DNA of 64,000 nt from Siphlonurus alternatus. Lineage: Eukaryota; Arthropoda; Insecta; Ephemeroptera; Siphlonuridae. Within the stretch, counting starts at the first letter, position 1. Each line of letters starts with the position of its first letter. Below are positions 43,400 through 54,335 of the stretch, one piece after another. The notes beneath the pieces were generated by a model. That model made no database searches, was not told where the DNA came from, and worked only from the letters and a program-made list of their open reading frames with translations. A program made the position numbers and the translations under genes. Where the stretch lies: positions 16,775,628 through 16,839,627 of the forward strand of contig OX463783.1 of assembly GCA_949825025.1 (NCBI GenBank), in the 5' to 3' direction.

Positions 43400-43726
43400 T
43401 TAAATAATTTTAGACAGTAATGCACCCAGAACTGGTAGAAGAAGTGGTATTAAAAAATTTCCACCCTTTTGTAATAATTTTCTTTTTGCTTTCCAGTCGC
43501 CTGTTTTTTTCACAATGCTTCTTAAATATGTCTTATGCTTGGAGTATTTTTTCTTCTGTTTCTCGTCCAATATTATATTACCTTGTAAAATATTAAGCAC
43601 ACATTCACATAAGGTACAAACTAAATGTTTATCAGCATGCTTTAAAAGAGCATTTCTTAGTTCAGGTTTAGCATTTAACACAATTTTCAATATTGCTACT
43701 TGCTGCTCTGTCAGTTGCTCCTCCAT
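43400..43726 (-). CDS. Small conserved Polinton protein with hydrophobic tail (108 aa)
   Basis: Has a helical N-terminus, a CTLCECVLNILQGNI segment, a basic stretch (KQKKKYSKHKTYLRSIVKK) and KRKLLQKGGNFLIPLLLPVLGALLSKI. The KLLQKGG-FL hydrophobic end is a pattern I recognise in Polinton-encoded small proteins. The tail could insert into membrane or act as an amphipathic helix in the virion; the function is unknown. It is 18 nt after the ATPase gene. Confidence 0.85.
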   Translation of the reverse strand: MEEQLTEQQVAILKIVLNAKPELRNALLKHADKHLVCTLCECVLNILQGNIILDEKQKKKYSKHKTYLRSIVKKTGDWKAKRKLLQKGGNFLIPLLLPVLGALLSKII

Positions 43727-43744
43727 TTGTGGTTAAATTTACAT

Positions 43745-44392
43745 CTATTTTTTCTTCTTTTTATTAGCTTGAGGTACATACACAATTGGGTAGCCTGGAT
43801 CTTCCTCCCCTAAAATGTTTGTACGCACACGACAATGGTCAGGTGTTGACTGTTTCAAGTCAACAAGCAAATAACCATGAGGTCGTGTTGTAGAATCTTT
43901 ATATGCCTCTTGTATGAACTTTGGTCCTGATGGAAAAATCTGACGTGCCAAGTGTGAAATTTGTGTGTAGTCCCTTGGATTTTTAAATAAAACAAGATAA
44001 TGTGTATTTAAACTTATATCTCGAGCTCCTTTAGATTGATGAAATATATTTTGTGTGATGTAAATAACTGAAGTGTTGGTATGATGTGAACCTTTTGTAA
44101 ATAAGTCAACAATAGAAGCACCACTTTCTCGCATCAAGTCATCAATCACAATGAGTCTAGGTAAACTATTATCCTCCCTTACAATATCATCAAGACCTTC
44201 TTGAAATTTTATTATACCATCCAATGATGGTATTTCTGGATGCCAACCAGAATAGCACCAAAGTATATTTTCAAACTTTGTGTCACATCCTTTTAATCCA
44301 TTAATTATAAATTGCTGAACAAAATAACTTTTTCCTGAAGATGTTGGACCAGCCACACATGATGTGAAAGGATGTTTCAACCTCAAGTCCAT
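43745..44392 (-). CDS. ATP: FtsK/HerA-type (A32-like) DNA-packaging ATPase (215 aa)
   Basis: Walker A GPTSSGKS at residues 15-22 and Walker B LIVIDDLM from about residue 80, followed by a YITQN sensor-like motif. Length and order match the packaging ATPases of Polintons and large DNA viruses such as vaccinia A32. It would pump the element's DNA into preformed capsids. The C-terminus is Lys-rich (NKKKKK). A TATA-like TATATATAAAG lies about 45 bp before the ATG. Confidence 0.96.
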   Translation of the reverse strand: MDLRLKHPFTSCVAGPTSSGKSYFVQQFIINGLKGCDTKFENILWCYSGWHPEIPSLDGIIKFQEGLDDIVREDNSLPRLIVIDDLMRESGASIVDLFTKGSHHTNTSVIYITQNIFHQSKGARDISLNTHYLVLFKNPRDYTQISHLARQIFPSGPKFIQEAYKDSTTRPHGYLLVDLKQSTPDHCRVRTNILGEEDPGYPIVYVPQANKKKKK

Positions 44393-44434
44393 TTCTTATA
44401 CTGACTATTTTCTTATGTTGCTACTTTTTTATAT

Positions 44435-44445
44435 CTTTATATATA
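44435..44445 (-). promoter_or_regulatory. TATA-like box for the ATPase and following genes
   Basis: The minus strand reads TATATATAAAG. It could start a transcript covering the packed genes from 44392 down to 38562. Confidence 0.45.
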
Positions 44446-44646
44446 AAAATCAGGGATGCTATACTATATAAATAACAAGATTTATTTTATGTTTTGGTTT
44501 GGTTTTTATTCACTTTATTGTTTACATCTCATTTTTTTATTTTTCAACTAAATATTATTTTTATACTTTGCATGCAAAAAACATCTATGTTAATTTAATA
44601 ACACTATCTAAGCAACTACACATGACGACTATTGTCGTAAAAGCAT

Positions 44647-45840
44647 CTAACAATCAAACAGGGCCCGGCGCAGCCTTGATGGTGACCCATCATTTTCAAT
44701 GGGCTCATTTACACCTCGGCCTTGCACCAAAAGGTTGAGGTAGTGCTCAGTTGTAAGATTCAGCACTTGGAGAAGGCCCTTCAGCTCAACCCATGTCATG
44801 GCTGACATGTAGATCCTCTCAGCCACAGTGTCACCAATGTACTGACGAATCAGTGCCCAGCGACTCATTTTGTCCTTCTGGAAGTAGCAGTAGGCAGCTC
44901 CATTGCAGATTTCAATTTCCTCATCAGCGTCCTCCTCGTCCTCAGTGAATTCTAGGGCCTCTATCTCGCACTTGTAGATCAGCCCACGGCTGATGGCAGG
45001 AATTCCGCTCTTGAGAAATTTTATGGCAGGTAGGCGAATCTCATTGGTTCCCTGCTGAATAACAATTATGACTCTGTCATTCACGCTCAGGTTGGCATCA
45101 TTCAGCAGACACACACGGATTGACATGTCAAGTCCAATGTGGTAGTCAGCACTCAGTAAAATTTCCTCAACTGCAAGCTTGCGACGTTTCTCCATGAACT
45201 CTGCTTCCATGTGGTAGTCATCAATGTAAAATGCTTTTTCACCATTCATTCGCTGCTCCACTTCCATGGCCTCACAAATACATGAATCGCCCGTGGGTTT
45301 GATGAGCAGCCTCTTCCTCGGAACCTTTGGAGTATGAACTTTTCCAAGGTCTTGCATCTGCTTTTTGAATCGCTTAGCGGGAGTTGTGAGTGGTTTATCA
45401 TCAGCATCGTCTTCTTCTTCCTCCACTTCTTCTTCTCCACCACTCTCAAAGTCAGTCACTTCACCTTCTTCATCCTCATTCTCAGACTTTTCTTTAACAG
45501 AAGTGAAACTGGTCATGGTTCCAGAGTTGGTGTCAAAAGTAGGAGCTTCCTGGGTGTCAGAGCTGACGGGAGTGTCAGCTGGAGCTTGAGGTGAAGCTGC
45601 TTTCACAGGAGACTCTGGACACTCTTGAGCTAGCGTAATGGTTTTGAAGTTAATGATGATGCCAGACTTGATCTTAGAACTGATGGTACTCGTAGGTGGT
45701 GTATTTGGAATAATTTCCACAAGAGAATCTGCAGACTTTGAAGTAGGCGTGATGGATCTCGTCGGGGCTTCGGCTTCGGCTTCCTCTGTGTCTTTGAAGA
45801 TATCAGGACTAACAGACTGAGATGACGGCTCCATTTTCAC
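44647..45840 (-). CDS. Acidic Polinton protein of unknown function (397 aa)
   Basis: The first ~175 residues are low-complexity: Ser/Thr/Pro-rich, then an acidic run (EGEVTDFESGGEEEVEEEED). A basic linker with RFKKQMQDLGKVHTPK follows. The C-terminal ~220 residues look folded (AFYIDDYHMEAEFMEKRRKL, VNDRVIIVIQQGTNEIRL, MSRWALIRQYIGDTVAERI). I do not recognise the family. The gene is visibly richer in G+C than its Polinton neighbours, and has its own TATA box (45896-45905) and clear spacing. An acidic-plus-basic layout would suit a regulator or DNA-associated protein; that is inference. Confidence 0.85.
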   Translation of the reverse strand: MKMEPSSQSVSPDIFKDTEEAEAEAPTRSITPTSKSADSLVEIIPNTPPTSTISSKIKSGIIINFKTITLAQECPESPVKAASPQAPADTPVSSDTQEAPTFDTNSGTMTSFTSVKEKSENEDEEGEVTDFESGGEEEVEEEEDDADDKPLTTPAKRFKKQMQDLGKVHTPKVPRKRLLIKPTGDSCICEAMEVEQRMNGEKAFYIDDYHMEAEFMEKRRKLAVEEILLSADYHIGLDMSIRVCLLNDANLSVNDRVIIVIQQGTNEIRLPAIKFLKSGIPAISRGLIYKCEIEALEFTEDEEDADEEIEICNGAAYCYFQKDKMSRWALIRQYIGDTVAERIYMSAMTWVELKGLLQVLNLTTEHYLNLLVQGRGVNEPIENDGSPSRLRRALFDC

Positions 45841-45895
45841 TAGTGTACTTGGTTGATGTATCAGAGCGTATGATAAAATTTAATACAGTTCACTC

Positions 45896-45905
45896 GTTTA
45901 TATAG
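45896..45905 (-). promoter_or_regulatory. TATA box of the 397-aa gene
   Basis: The minus strand reads CTATATAAAC about 60 bp upstream of the ATG at 45840. Spacing fits a normal RNA polymerase II promoter. Confidence 0.6.
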
Positions 45906-46247
45906 TCTCCAGAACGTTGACACATGCGCAGTAATGTGGTAATAAAAAATGTGATTCACAATTAAAATACTGCAAAGAAAGCAGTAGCTCCAGTGATAAA
46001 TATAGACGTTCTCATACGACGCACATGGAATAATATATTCGCGGAATTTTTCATCGCATACCTCTTTCTATCATTTTCATCATATATGAAGGCAGCACAT
46101 CCAGTCATAAAAAGTATAATTTCATTATATTTATTAAGAAAAAATTATTTAAATAATAAAAATCTTTTTTATGATAAAAATATAAAAAATTACTAATTCC
46201 AGAAAGTAAAAAGTTAACATTGTCATTTCTAATTATCTTACATATAT

Positions 46248-46602
46248 TATATTACATATCCGACTCAGTGGAGTCGTACAAGGTAGCAAAACTTTCTTTT
46301 AATTAAATTTATATATAAATATATATAAACAAAAATCCCTGGAGTCGTACGAGCTGGCAAATTTTCTTTTAAAAAAAAATCATAATTTAATTGTCCCGTA
46401 AAAATTAAAAGATTTCTTAATTTTATATTAAATTTATATTTTTTTTATATATATAATATATATATTATACTAAATCCCTGGAGTCGTACGAGCTGGCTGT
46501 GGACTTAGAAAATTTTCATTTGTTTACATGGACTTAGAATATTTTCATTGTTTACATTCCCCTTCTTGAGGGAGATTTTGCTAACTTATCATTATCACTA
46601 CT
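46248..46602 (-). repeat. Polinton right terminal inverted repeat
   Basis: Inverted copy of 27089-27482 with the same outer end (reads AGTAGTGATAATGATAAGTT on the minus strand) and three CTCGTACGACTCCAGGGATT-type motifs at about 46266-46284, 46337-46357 and 46474-46494. The innermost copy is the most diverged, and the right TIR is slightly shorter than the left. Confidence 0.9.
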
Positions 46603-46608
46603 ATTATA
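46603..46608. repeat. Target-site duplication of the Polinton, right
   Basis: ATTATA directly after the terminal ACTACT, identical to 27083-27088. Confidence 0.93.
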
Positions 46609-47083
46609 TACTTCTATTTTACACTATTTTCTATGTGGTGACTTCATTTGCATTTTTCTTTCTGTAAATTATAGAATATGTAAACTTTTACTGTAGTTAA
46701 TATTACATAAATATACACATAATTATCTTAGTTTTGTAATTGTCGCGACCATAAATTATGTTGTTTGGTTAAAATATTGTATAATTACTCAATAAATGTA
46801 ACCTAACTTAATTAAACTTGCATGACATATTATGAATTGAATTTAAAAAAATTTCTTTGTAATATAATTTAATTTTATAAAGATTATACCAGGATATTGA
46901 ACAATTTCTATTTATAAATTTTAAATCTTCTTTTTTATTCCATAAACCTAACACACATGAAACATGCAAATTAATTTAATTAATTAATTTTATTTATGTA
47001 GTTAGTGGTTTACCAATACATGATTCAAGGAAGGAGCATGATGGCTAGTTCCTTGAAGATCTTGATGTGAATTTACGGAGACA

Positions 47084-47115
47084 ATGGCGAGCTGGACGGT
47101 TGACTTGGTGTTGGT
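47084..47115 (+). pseudogene. Truncated CCP-gene exon 1 fused to a gene 3' flank
   Basis: ATGGCGAGCTGGACGGTTGA and the following bases match the family exon 1 for 32 nt, then similarity stops. From about 47138 to 47350 the sequence instead matches 26125-26400, the 3' flank of the 23135 gene. The whole gene body is missing, as expected from a deletion or unequal crossing-over between tandem copies. The 5' flank before it (46660-47083) is a normal family promoter flank. Confidence 0.75.
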
Positions 47116-47449
47116 TTTTGGATAAAATTTTTTCGATGTTGGATGAAATTTTCTTGCAAGGAAAAATTGTATGCAAAATTGTATCGTGTTCATGTAAAGG
47201 AAAAAATGTGTCACATTACGTAACTCATCATGTAATACCGTGTTTAATACAATAATATTATATTATATATTATTATGCTACTTTTTTGTATGTATGCTAG
47301 CTTTTCTTGATGTTTTCTGTAATCTTATAACATTAAATATTAAATTAATAATATTAAAGTACTATAATGTCATAAAATTGATATAATTTATTTTGTCCTG
47401 ATTAATATTATACATTAATTATGAAGGTGATATTATAAATACTTCATTA

Positions 47450-47538
47450 AAACCTATATTACACGATACAATTTTTCCTTGTAAGAAAAAATTGTATACA
47501 ACAATCAGAAAAACTATATCGTGTAATACCAGTTTTAA
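47450..47538. mobile_element. Short MITE, ACCTATATTACACGATAC family
   Basis: AAACCTATATTACACGATAC pairs with CTATATCGTGTAATACC. It is a shortened relative of 21664-21820. Confidence 0.7.
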
Positions 47539-47559
47539 TACATTATATGATTGATGATA

Positions 47560-48060
47560 TTAATTATTAATAAAAAGAAAATTAGAATTCATTGCAAATT
47601 ATTTTCAAATGAATTTCAAAGTGTCATAATGCATTGTAATAGTACTTAAACATACAATTAAGATAGAAAAAAATATGTTACATTTTTTAATTACTTTTAA
47701 TCTGCATTTCTACTCCGGAGTAGAAAGCTAGGGCGATCGGGAAAGGCCAAAGCCCCTACATCCTCGCGATTTTCTGACTATGAAATTATAACTATTGTAA
47801 TTGAATAAACGCTTTATAATTATATAATTTCATTACTCTACAGTATTCTCTGTTCCTTCATTTGCAATTTTTTTTTTGTGTAATATAAAAAATATGTTAA
47901 TTTTACTGATGTAGTTAAATTACTTAAATATTTAGTTATAAACACATAATTTTCTTACTTTTAATTGTAATTGTTGCGACTATAAAATATGTTGTTTGAT
48001 TAAAATATTGTATAATTACTCAATAAATATAACCTAGCTTAATTAAACTTGCATGAAACG
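47560..48060. repeat. Paralogous uninterrupted (empty) Polinton site
   Basis: Homologous to 26860-27088 on its left half (shared GGCCAAAGCCCCTACA, AATAAACGCTTTATAATTATA) and to 46603-46830 on its right half (shared CATTTGCA, AAAATATTGTATAATTACTC). The hexamer ATTATA occurs once, at 47819-47824, where the Polinton interrupts the other copy. Confidence 0.85.
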
Positions 48061-49187
48061 AATTTTATTTTAAAGAGTTTCTTTGTTATATTATTTAATT
48101 TTAGAAAGATTATACCAGGATATTTAACTTCATAATTTTGTATTTATTATTTTAAGTCTTAATTATTGCATAATGATAATATAAACAGCTACTGGTTTGA
48201 TTCAAGGAAGCATTATAGAATGATTTTTTACCAATACATGACTCAAGGAAGTAGCATGATGGTTAGTTCCTTGAAGATCCAGACGAATACATTTACCGAC
48301 ACCATGGCGAGCTGGACGGTTGACTTGATGTTGGTGGGAGTGTTGTTGGTCTCGTTTGTTGTTCAATGGACTGACGGTCAGAGATGTGTCGGAGATGGAG
48401 TAAAGAGCCTAATATTTTGCAACTGTAGAGGTAAGAGTGATAGGAGTTTTCATTTAAGGCTTAACCTGAGATATTCGGACGAAAAAAGTCGTATCGACAG
48501 ATGTTCTTGAAATTAATTTGGTAGACTTACAACAATTGTCCAAATACTACTGATTTTTTTTTTAGATTTTTTTAACCGTTGGTTTAATTATAATTAATTT
48601 ATTCAAATGTGTATTTTGTATCCTTTCAATGTTAAATTTTTCAATTATAAATTCATTTATTTGGTCATGTAACGTATTTAGGATTATCAACTTAGCTTAT
48701 AATTATTTACAATATTTGTTCAATTCCAAAGAAACAATTAAATTTTACAATGTTTTTTTCCCCTCTACAGCTGCTGAACCAAACGGTGACAGACGTTTGC
48801 GCCGATTTCCCTTAATGACCGGTCTTTTGCGCCCCAACGCGGACAGGTAAACAGGTATTTTGCGCCGCGGTGGACAGGTCTTTTGCGCCCCTGCACAGCA
48901 GGGTAGATTCAGGACGATTGCGCCGCCCGATTTTGAGGCTGCGACTTGGGTTTAACATAAACGTTTTAGAAACCTCTTTTCTAGCTGAACACGTCATCTC
49001 ATGGCATAAACTGCATGAAGTTATATTAATTTATCATAATATTATTTATAATAATTAATAATATAACTTTGTTTTATGTACATAATATATATATACTATA
49101 AAATTTATTGGGAAATATATTCATAAAACCAGAGATTTTATATTAAAAAATGTAAGTTATCTGATTTAGCTTTGATTTATTCTTTAT

Positions 49188-49325
49188 AAGGGGCATTCAC
49201 AAAGCCTTAAGGCCCCATTTAAGGCTCAATAATTTAAGATCAAAAATTTTGGGTCTAAAAAACACGTCTAAAATCAACCTTATCGAGCCTTAAATGTGGC
49301 CTTAAGACTTTGTGAATGCCCCTTT
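49188..49325. mobile_element. MITE, GGGGCATTCACAAAGCCTTAAG family, copy 2
   Basis: Ends AAGGGGCATTCACAAAGCC and its complement GACTTTGTGAATGCCCCTT, nested in the 48784-50786 transposon. Confidence 0.85.
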
Positions 49326-49461
49326 AATTTCTGTTTGTTTTCAAAATATTACATTTTAGCTGAAGCGAATAGGTATCTCAGCTGGTATCACAGTTCAGTG
49401 TTCTAATTTTCGCAGCAAATCGCAATATGTAATATATAGAGTGCCAACCTCATATTTTTTT

Positions 49462-49725
49462 TATTGCAGAAATGGATGGAGGGTGCAAATTTTTGCAACT
49501 CTGATTTTTTCCTGCTTTTTTAGAGTCCGGGAAGTATTTTCAAAAGGTTATTAATTACTGAGAGAGTATAATGCGCCTCTTGAAGCCTCTTTTAATAAAA
49601 AGATTCAAACAAAAGGAGGAGCGTGGGTTCAAACCCGACCTCGGCACAACTTTTTAGCAATACTTCCCAGCCTCTAAAATATCTGAAAAAAATCAGAATG
49701 GCATACCTTTGCACCCTCTATTGAA
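49462..49725. mobile_element. Foldback element related to 6182-6513
   Basis: GGAGGGTGCAAATTTTTGCAACTCTGATTTTTT pairs imperfectly with AAAAATCAGAATGGCATACC...TTTGCACCCTC, nested in the 2-kb transposon. Confidence 0.65.
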
Positions 49726-49814
49726 CTCTATTCGTTTTGAAAAAAGCAAAAACAAACAACAACTTTGAATTCGATACTCTATTTTGCTCTTTTCTATAAT
49801 TATATAGAGCTTTT

Positions 49815-49968
<154 letters not shown>

Positions 49969-50079
49969 TTTTTGCATACAACTTAATTCAAAAAGTTGCT
50001 GAGAAAAATTATATCACTAAAAATGAAAAGTCTTTATAAGTGAAGCAATATATCAGAAGTTGGCCGATACTTGCAAAAG

Positions 50080-50119
<40 letters not shown>

Positions 50120-50974
50120 TTACTACTATACATATTTTTTTAAATTGTGTATAAATATATTTAATGATATAGTATATAACTATAAAATATTATTTATCAT
50201 GTAATTCATGTTTTAATATTATAGTTAAAGCAGTGAGCTTTTTAATCTTTGTTAAAATGTTTATTAATTATTTTTATGAATGGTTTTAAAGGAATATAAA
50301 TAAATTTAGAATAAATTAAAATTCATGTGCATACTTCTAAAAGTATAAGTATTAGTGACTGAATTACCATTGAATTTTAGCATTTGGCATTTTTGGATTA
50401 AGATTGTACAGGAACGAATATTATCACTATTATACATAAAATAATTTTTTACCTCTTCCATGGATTTCTTACGAAGATTATTTATTGAGTAAATAAAATT
50501 AAATAATATATAGATACGCTTAATATATACTGCATTGTACTCTAATATGAATTGTTCAATTAAATTTATCGCAATGAGATAGCATGCACATAATATATGG
50601 TTCAGCTAGAAAAGAGGTTTTAAGTATGTTTATGTTAAACCCTAGTCCCAGCCTCAAAAATGGGTGGCGCAATCGTCCTGTTTACACCCTGCTGTGCAGG
50701 GGCGCAAAAGACCTATACTGACCGCGGCGCAAAAGACCTGTACCTTTTTCAAGAAATTTTGACCGCGGCGCAAAAGGGCTGCACCCGAACCAAAATGTAA
50801 TTCTCCAATTACTCCTGACAATGGCAGGGTGGAATGGCTGAGGAACGATCATCATATTTACATTTGTGACGAAGGGTACATGTTACAAGGACGTGCAGTC
50901 AGACATTGTTACGACAATGGAAGTTTGGAGCCACGTGGTAATCAACGTTGTGTTAAAACAGGTATTATACTTCC

Positions 50975-51320
50975 AATGGAGTATCGATCTCAAATCTGTT
51001 TATTGCAAAAATGAATAGAAATGGTGCAAAGTTATGCTACTCTGTTTTTTTCATTATTTTTTTTTCTTTTTTTTTTTTTAATGCCAGATTTTTTTTTAAC
51101 TATTGAAAGTACAGAGAAAATGACGCCTCTAGACGATTCTAGACGCCTTTCTCAATACAAGGATAGGATCTAAAAGGGACATGAGTTCAAACCCGATCTC
51201 GTCAAAATTTTTTAGCAATACTTTCCACACTCTAAAAAATCTGAAAAAAAATCAAAGTGGCATAAATTTGAAATCTCTATCCATTTTTGCAATAAAATTT
51301 TTTAAAGTCAATACTCCATT
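50975..51320. mobile_element. Foldback element just inside a splice donor
   Basis: AATGGAGTATCGATCTC at the left and TCAATACTCCATT at the right, with TTGCAAAAATGAATAGA / CTATCCATTTTTGCAATAA pairing. It begins 14 bp after the CCP exon donor at 50961. Same family as 6182-6513. Confidence 0.75.
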
Positions 51321-51414
51321 CTTTTCGATCGTATAATTCCAACTATTCCAAGTAAAGTTATGTATGTACTGTATAATATTTAGTAAAGGTAACCATGAAG
51401 CATAATGCATAGAG

Positions 51415-51690
51415 ATACGTATGTACACTTCTGGGCAGCACAAACTTTACCCCTTTCTCCCTTCCTATATAGCGCTGTAGCTCCAATAGACTGAGAGATA
51501 CATATTTCTAATTTTGGGAAATGTAAGAAGAGCACCCAGTCTACCTATACATGATATTATAGATCTGATATAGATATATCAAAAGAGTTTTCGTTCACCA
51601 CGCCTTCATAGACTGTATGCGTAGTAACGCCCACAAACAAAGCAGGAGTAAAGTTCGTGGCGTGCAGCAGCTTACGTTTCACAGGGCAAG
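51415..51690. mobile_element. TIR element paralogous to 24430-25190
   Basis: Shares CAAACTTTACCCC / GCAGGAGTAAAGTTCG and CAGCTTACGTTTCAC with the element in the same intron of the 23135 gene, but is shorter and lacks the nested MITE. Confidence 0.6.
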
Positions 51691-52533
51691 AGATGATATA
51701 CATACAAATCTTTTACTATATTTTTATTTTCACATTTTGATTTTTAACTGTAATAATGTACTGAATAAAATTACTAGCATCACATTAAAAAATTATAATA
51801 ATAAAAATAATAATTTTGATTTAAATTGTCAAGACTTTAATTATTTTTTTTTCAATTAAAAGTTATATAAGACTTTCGATAACAAGAAGCAATAACTTAT
51901 TTTACTGAAGGTTGTTTTTTTGTCTCTATTCTTATATATTTAACATTACATCACTCTTTTATAATATTTTTGTTATTGTTAATATTAATGCTAATTATAA
52001 CTATTTTTTTATGAATATTTTGTTATTTTTTTCAGGTGAAACTGACATTACTATCGAATCAGCCACAAATATAATATCTACCATAGTTCTTCCAATCGCT
52101 TTCATAATCATAATAATTCTCGTCATATTTATCGTCTACTACAAACGCCAAATCTCCGCGTTAAATTTTCAATTGTTGGTACCTTTGTCTGCTGAATTTG
52201 CAGAACAACCTGATGTTGCTAACAACGATGTTTCGGGAGAAGCTTCTTCCAGCTTTTGTGTACCTGTGCCTCCTAAAGGTCAACTCTCAGGGTCTTGTAG
52301 TAAGAATTTATCCGATTCAGAAAATGTTTCTGCAAATTTTGATAATCCGGGACCATCCACTTTGGAAAATGATGATGAAGAAAACGAGTATGAACTGCCC
52401 AGTGAGGTTGTTCATTATGATTATGCAAGACGTGATTCAGTTTTAAACCCGGCATGGCAAAATTAATGAACATTTTACTATAATATTTTCAGCAATTATC
52501 ATTATTTTGCTGTAATTTTCAGTATGTTTTAAT

Positions 52534-53188
52534 TTAAAGTAGAGTGAGCGAGTTCATTTTTTTTTAATATTTTATTTTTTAAAAATAGTTTAAGCTGCCT
52601 TCTATTGAGAAATGAAAATCAAAAAATTCCATCTCAAATAGTTTCACCACAAAAAATTCTCAAAGTTTGTGTTTCGGAGGCCTTTAACGTGCAGCCTTAT
52701 GGAACATAAAACCACGCTTTACTCCAACTTTTTCTAAACTATGGTACCATTTAAAAAAATACTTACGTAATCTATGATGAATTCTTTAATGAATTTTCAA
52801 ATAAAAAAAAAATACGGGGTCGTTTTCTTGAAAAAAAAATCATGAAAATCCTTATGGGAATTAACCCGCAAAAACTTAAAGATTTTTTCCGAAAAAACGG
52901 CTACTTAAAAATTTTTTTTTATTTAAAAATCCATTAAAGAATTCATTATAGATTATGTAGGTATTTTTTAAATGGTAGCATAGTTCAGAAAATGTTAGAG
53001 TAAAACGCGGTTTTATGTTCCATAAGGCTGCACGTCAAAGGCCTCCGAAACACCAATTTTGGGAATTTTTTGTGGTGAAACTTTTTGAGATTGAATTTTT
53101 TGGTTTTCATTTCTCAATAGAAGACAGCTTAAACTATTTTTAGAAAATAAAATATAAAAAAAAAAATGCAAACGCTCACTCTACTTTA
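52534..53188. mobile_element. Large foldback element, sister of 7064-7718
   Basis: TTAAAGTAGAGTGAGCGAG pairs with CGCTCACTCTACTTTAA, with arms of about 300 bp. It shares ATCTCAAATAGTTTCACCA-type interior with the element at 7064 but is clearly diverged. Lies just after the stop of the 48304 gene. Confidence 0.88.
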
Positions 53189-54335
53189 ATGTATGTTTTT
53201 ATTTTATTTCTTATAATCTTATAATTGAATTAATTATATAAATTTTAAAAATACAGCAATAACAGATTAATAATTTCTAATGTAATTTTATAACAAATTA
53301 TTGAGTTTTAAATTATTTAAACTAATATATTATAGAGTTAATTTGTAATAAATCTTTGAATTTATTTCAATAAAACCATTGATACCTTTAAACCAGGTGT
53401 ATTAAAAACTTTATGTAATTTTATATTTTGTATTATTATACTTGAGTGCTCTTTTTTCTCCTAATTTAATACCAGAAAACTTGTTCAATTATAATATGCT
53501 TTGTTTATTGTATCCCATTACTGTTAAACTTTAGTGAATTATTCAGTGATTCTAAATACAAAATATGCAGAAGCATGATACAAAAGTGAAAGCTGGGAAC
53601 GAGTTATAAAGAAAGAAGGAAAAAAATAGTATTTTGAAATTCCCAAGCACTATATAAGAAAGATGCTAATAATAATTATGTAAATTCATATATTATTTGT
53701 AATAATTTAAAACAATTAAATTTACAAGTGATATTTTTGTAAAAATTGAATGTATGTATGCAATTGTACTGTTAAAGTATTGTATTCTTTTTTTTCAACT
53801 TATTCTAAATATATTATAAGTTATAAGTAAAATGTAGTCACTTATATGTATAGTATATTATGTAGTCACAATGTACCATGTATACAGTACCATATAACTA
53901 ATATTTAATGTGAATAAACAAAATAAATATGTGTTGTGCATAAAATTGCTTATAAAATTAAAACAATAGTTCCTATGTATATAAAGCCTGTGTATTATAC
54001 ACTCGATGCAATTTTTTTATACTTTTTCATTACAAAAAATTTCCTTTTCATGTGCTAATAAATAGAGTTTAAGTTTTCTTTGTAAAGAAAAAACCGTATC
54101 GCGTAATTTCGTGTTAAAATACAAGAACATTAATTATAATTATATTATGCTATTCTTTCACCTCTATGTTTACTTTTCTAAATATTTTCTGTAATCTTAT
54201 AACAATAAATTTGTAACATTAAACTACTATAATATCACAAGATTGATTTAACTTATTTTGCCCTAATTAATGTTATACATAATTTTATAGATGATATAAT
54301 TACATAATTACATTATAATTGAGTAAACATGTGAC
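53189..54335. other. Intergenic A+T-rich spacer
   Basis: No exon seen. The stretch 54000-54130 contains decayed pieces of the ATTACACGATAC MITE family and of the family 3' flank. Confidence 0.55.

Larger units (their letters stand above)
27089..46602. mobile_element. Complete Polinton/Maverick element (19,514 bp)
   Basis: The element begins AG and ends CT, has long terminal inverted repeats, and is bounded by ATTATA duplications. It carries the full Polinton gene set: protein-primed DNA polymerase B on the plus strand, and on the minus strand packaging ATPase, integrase, adenovirus-type protease, major and minor capsid proteins and several small conserved proteins. Polintons are virus-like DNA transposons thought to replicate with their own polymerase and integrate with a retroviral-type integrase; capsid genes suggest they can form virions. 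Most reading frames are open, and the only clear lesion I see is one frameshift in the major capsid gene. The site is the 3' flank of a CCP gene unit. Confidence 0.97.

Noticed and set aside
40369..45820. Many plus-strand frames across the Polinton capsid region
   Set aside because: They are antisense shadows of the strongly supported minus-strand genes; they are hydrophobic or Ser-rich from reverse-complement composition and show no family similarity.
27089..46602. Integrated adenovirus or other free DNA virus
   Set aside because: Retroviral-type integrase, 6-bp target duplication, TIRs and gene set identify a Polinton; the protease and polymerase are merely of the same broad lineage.
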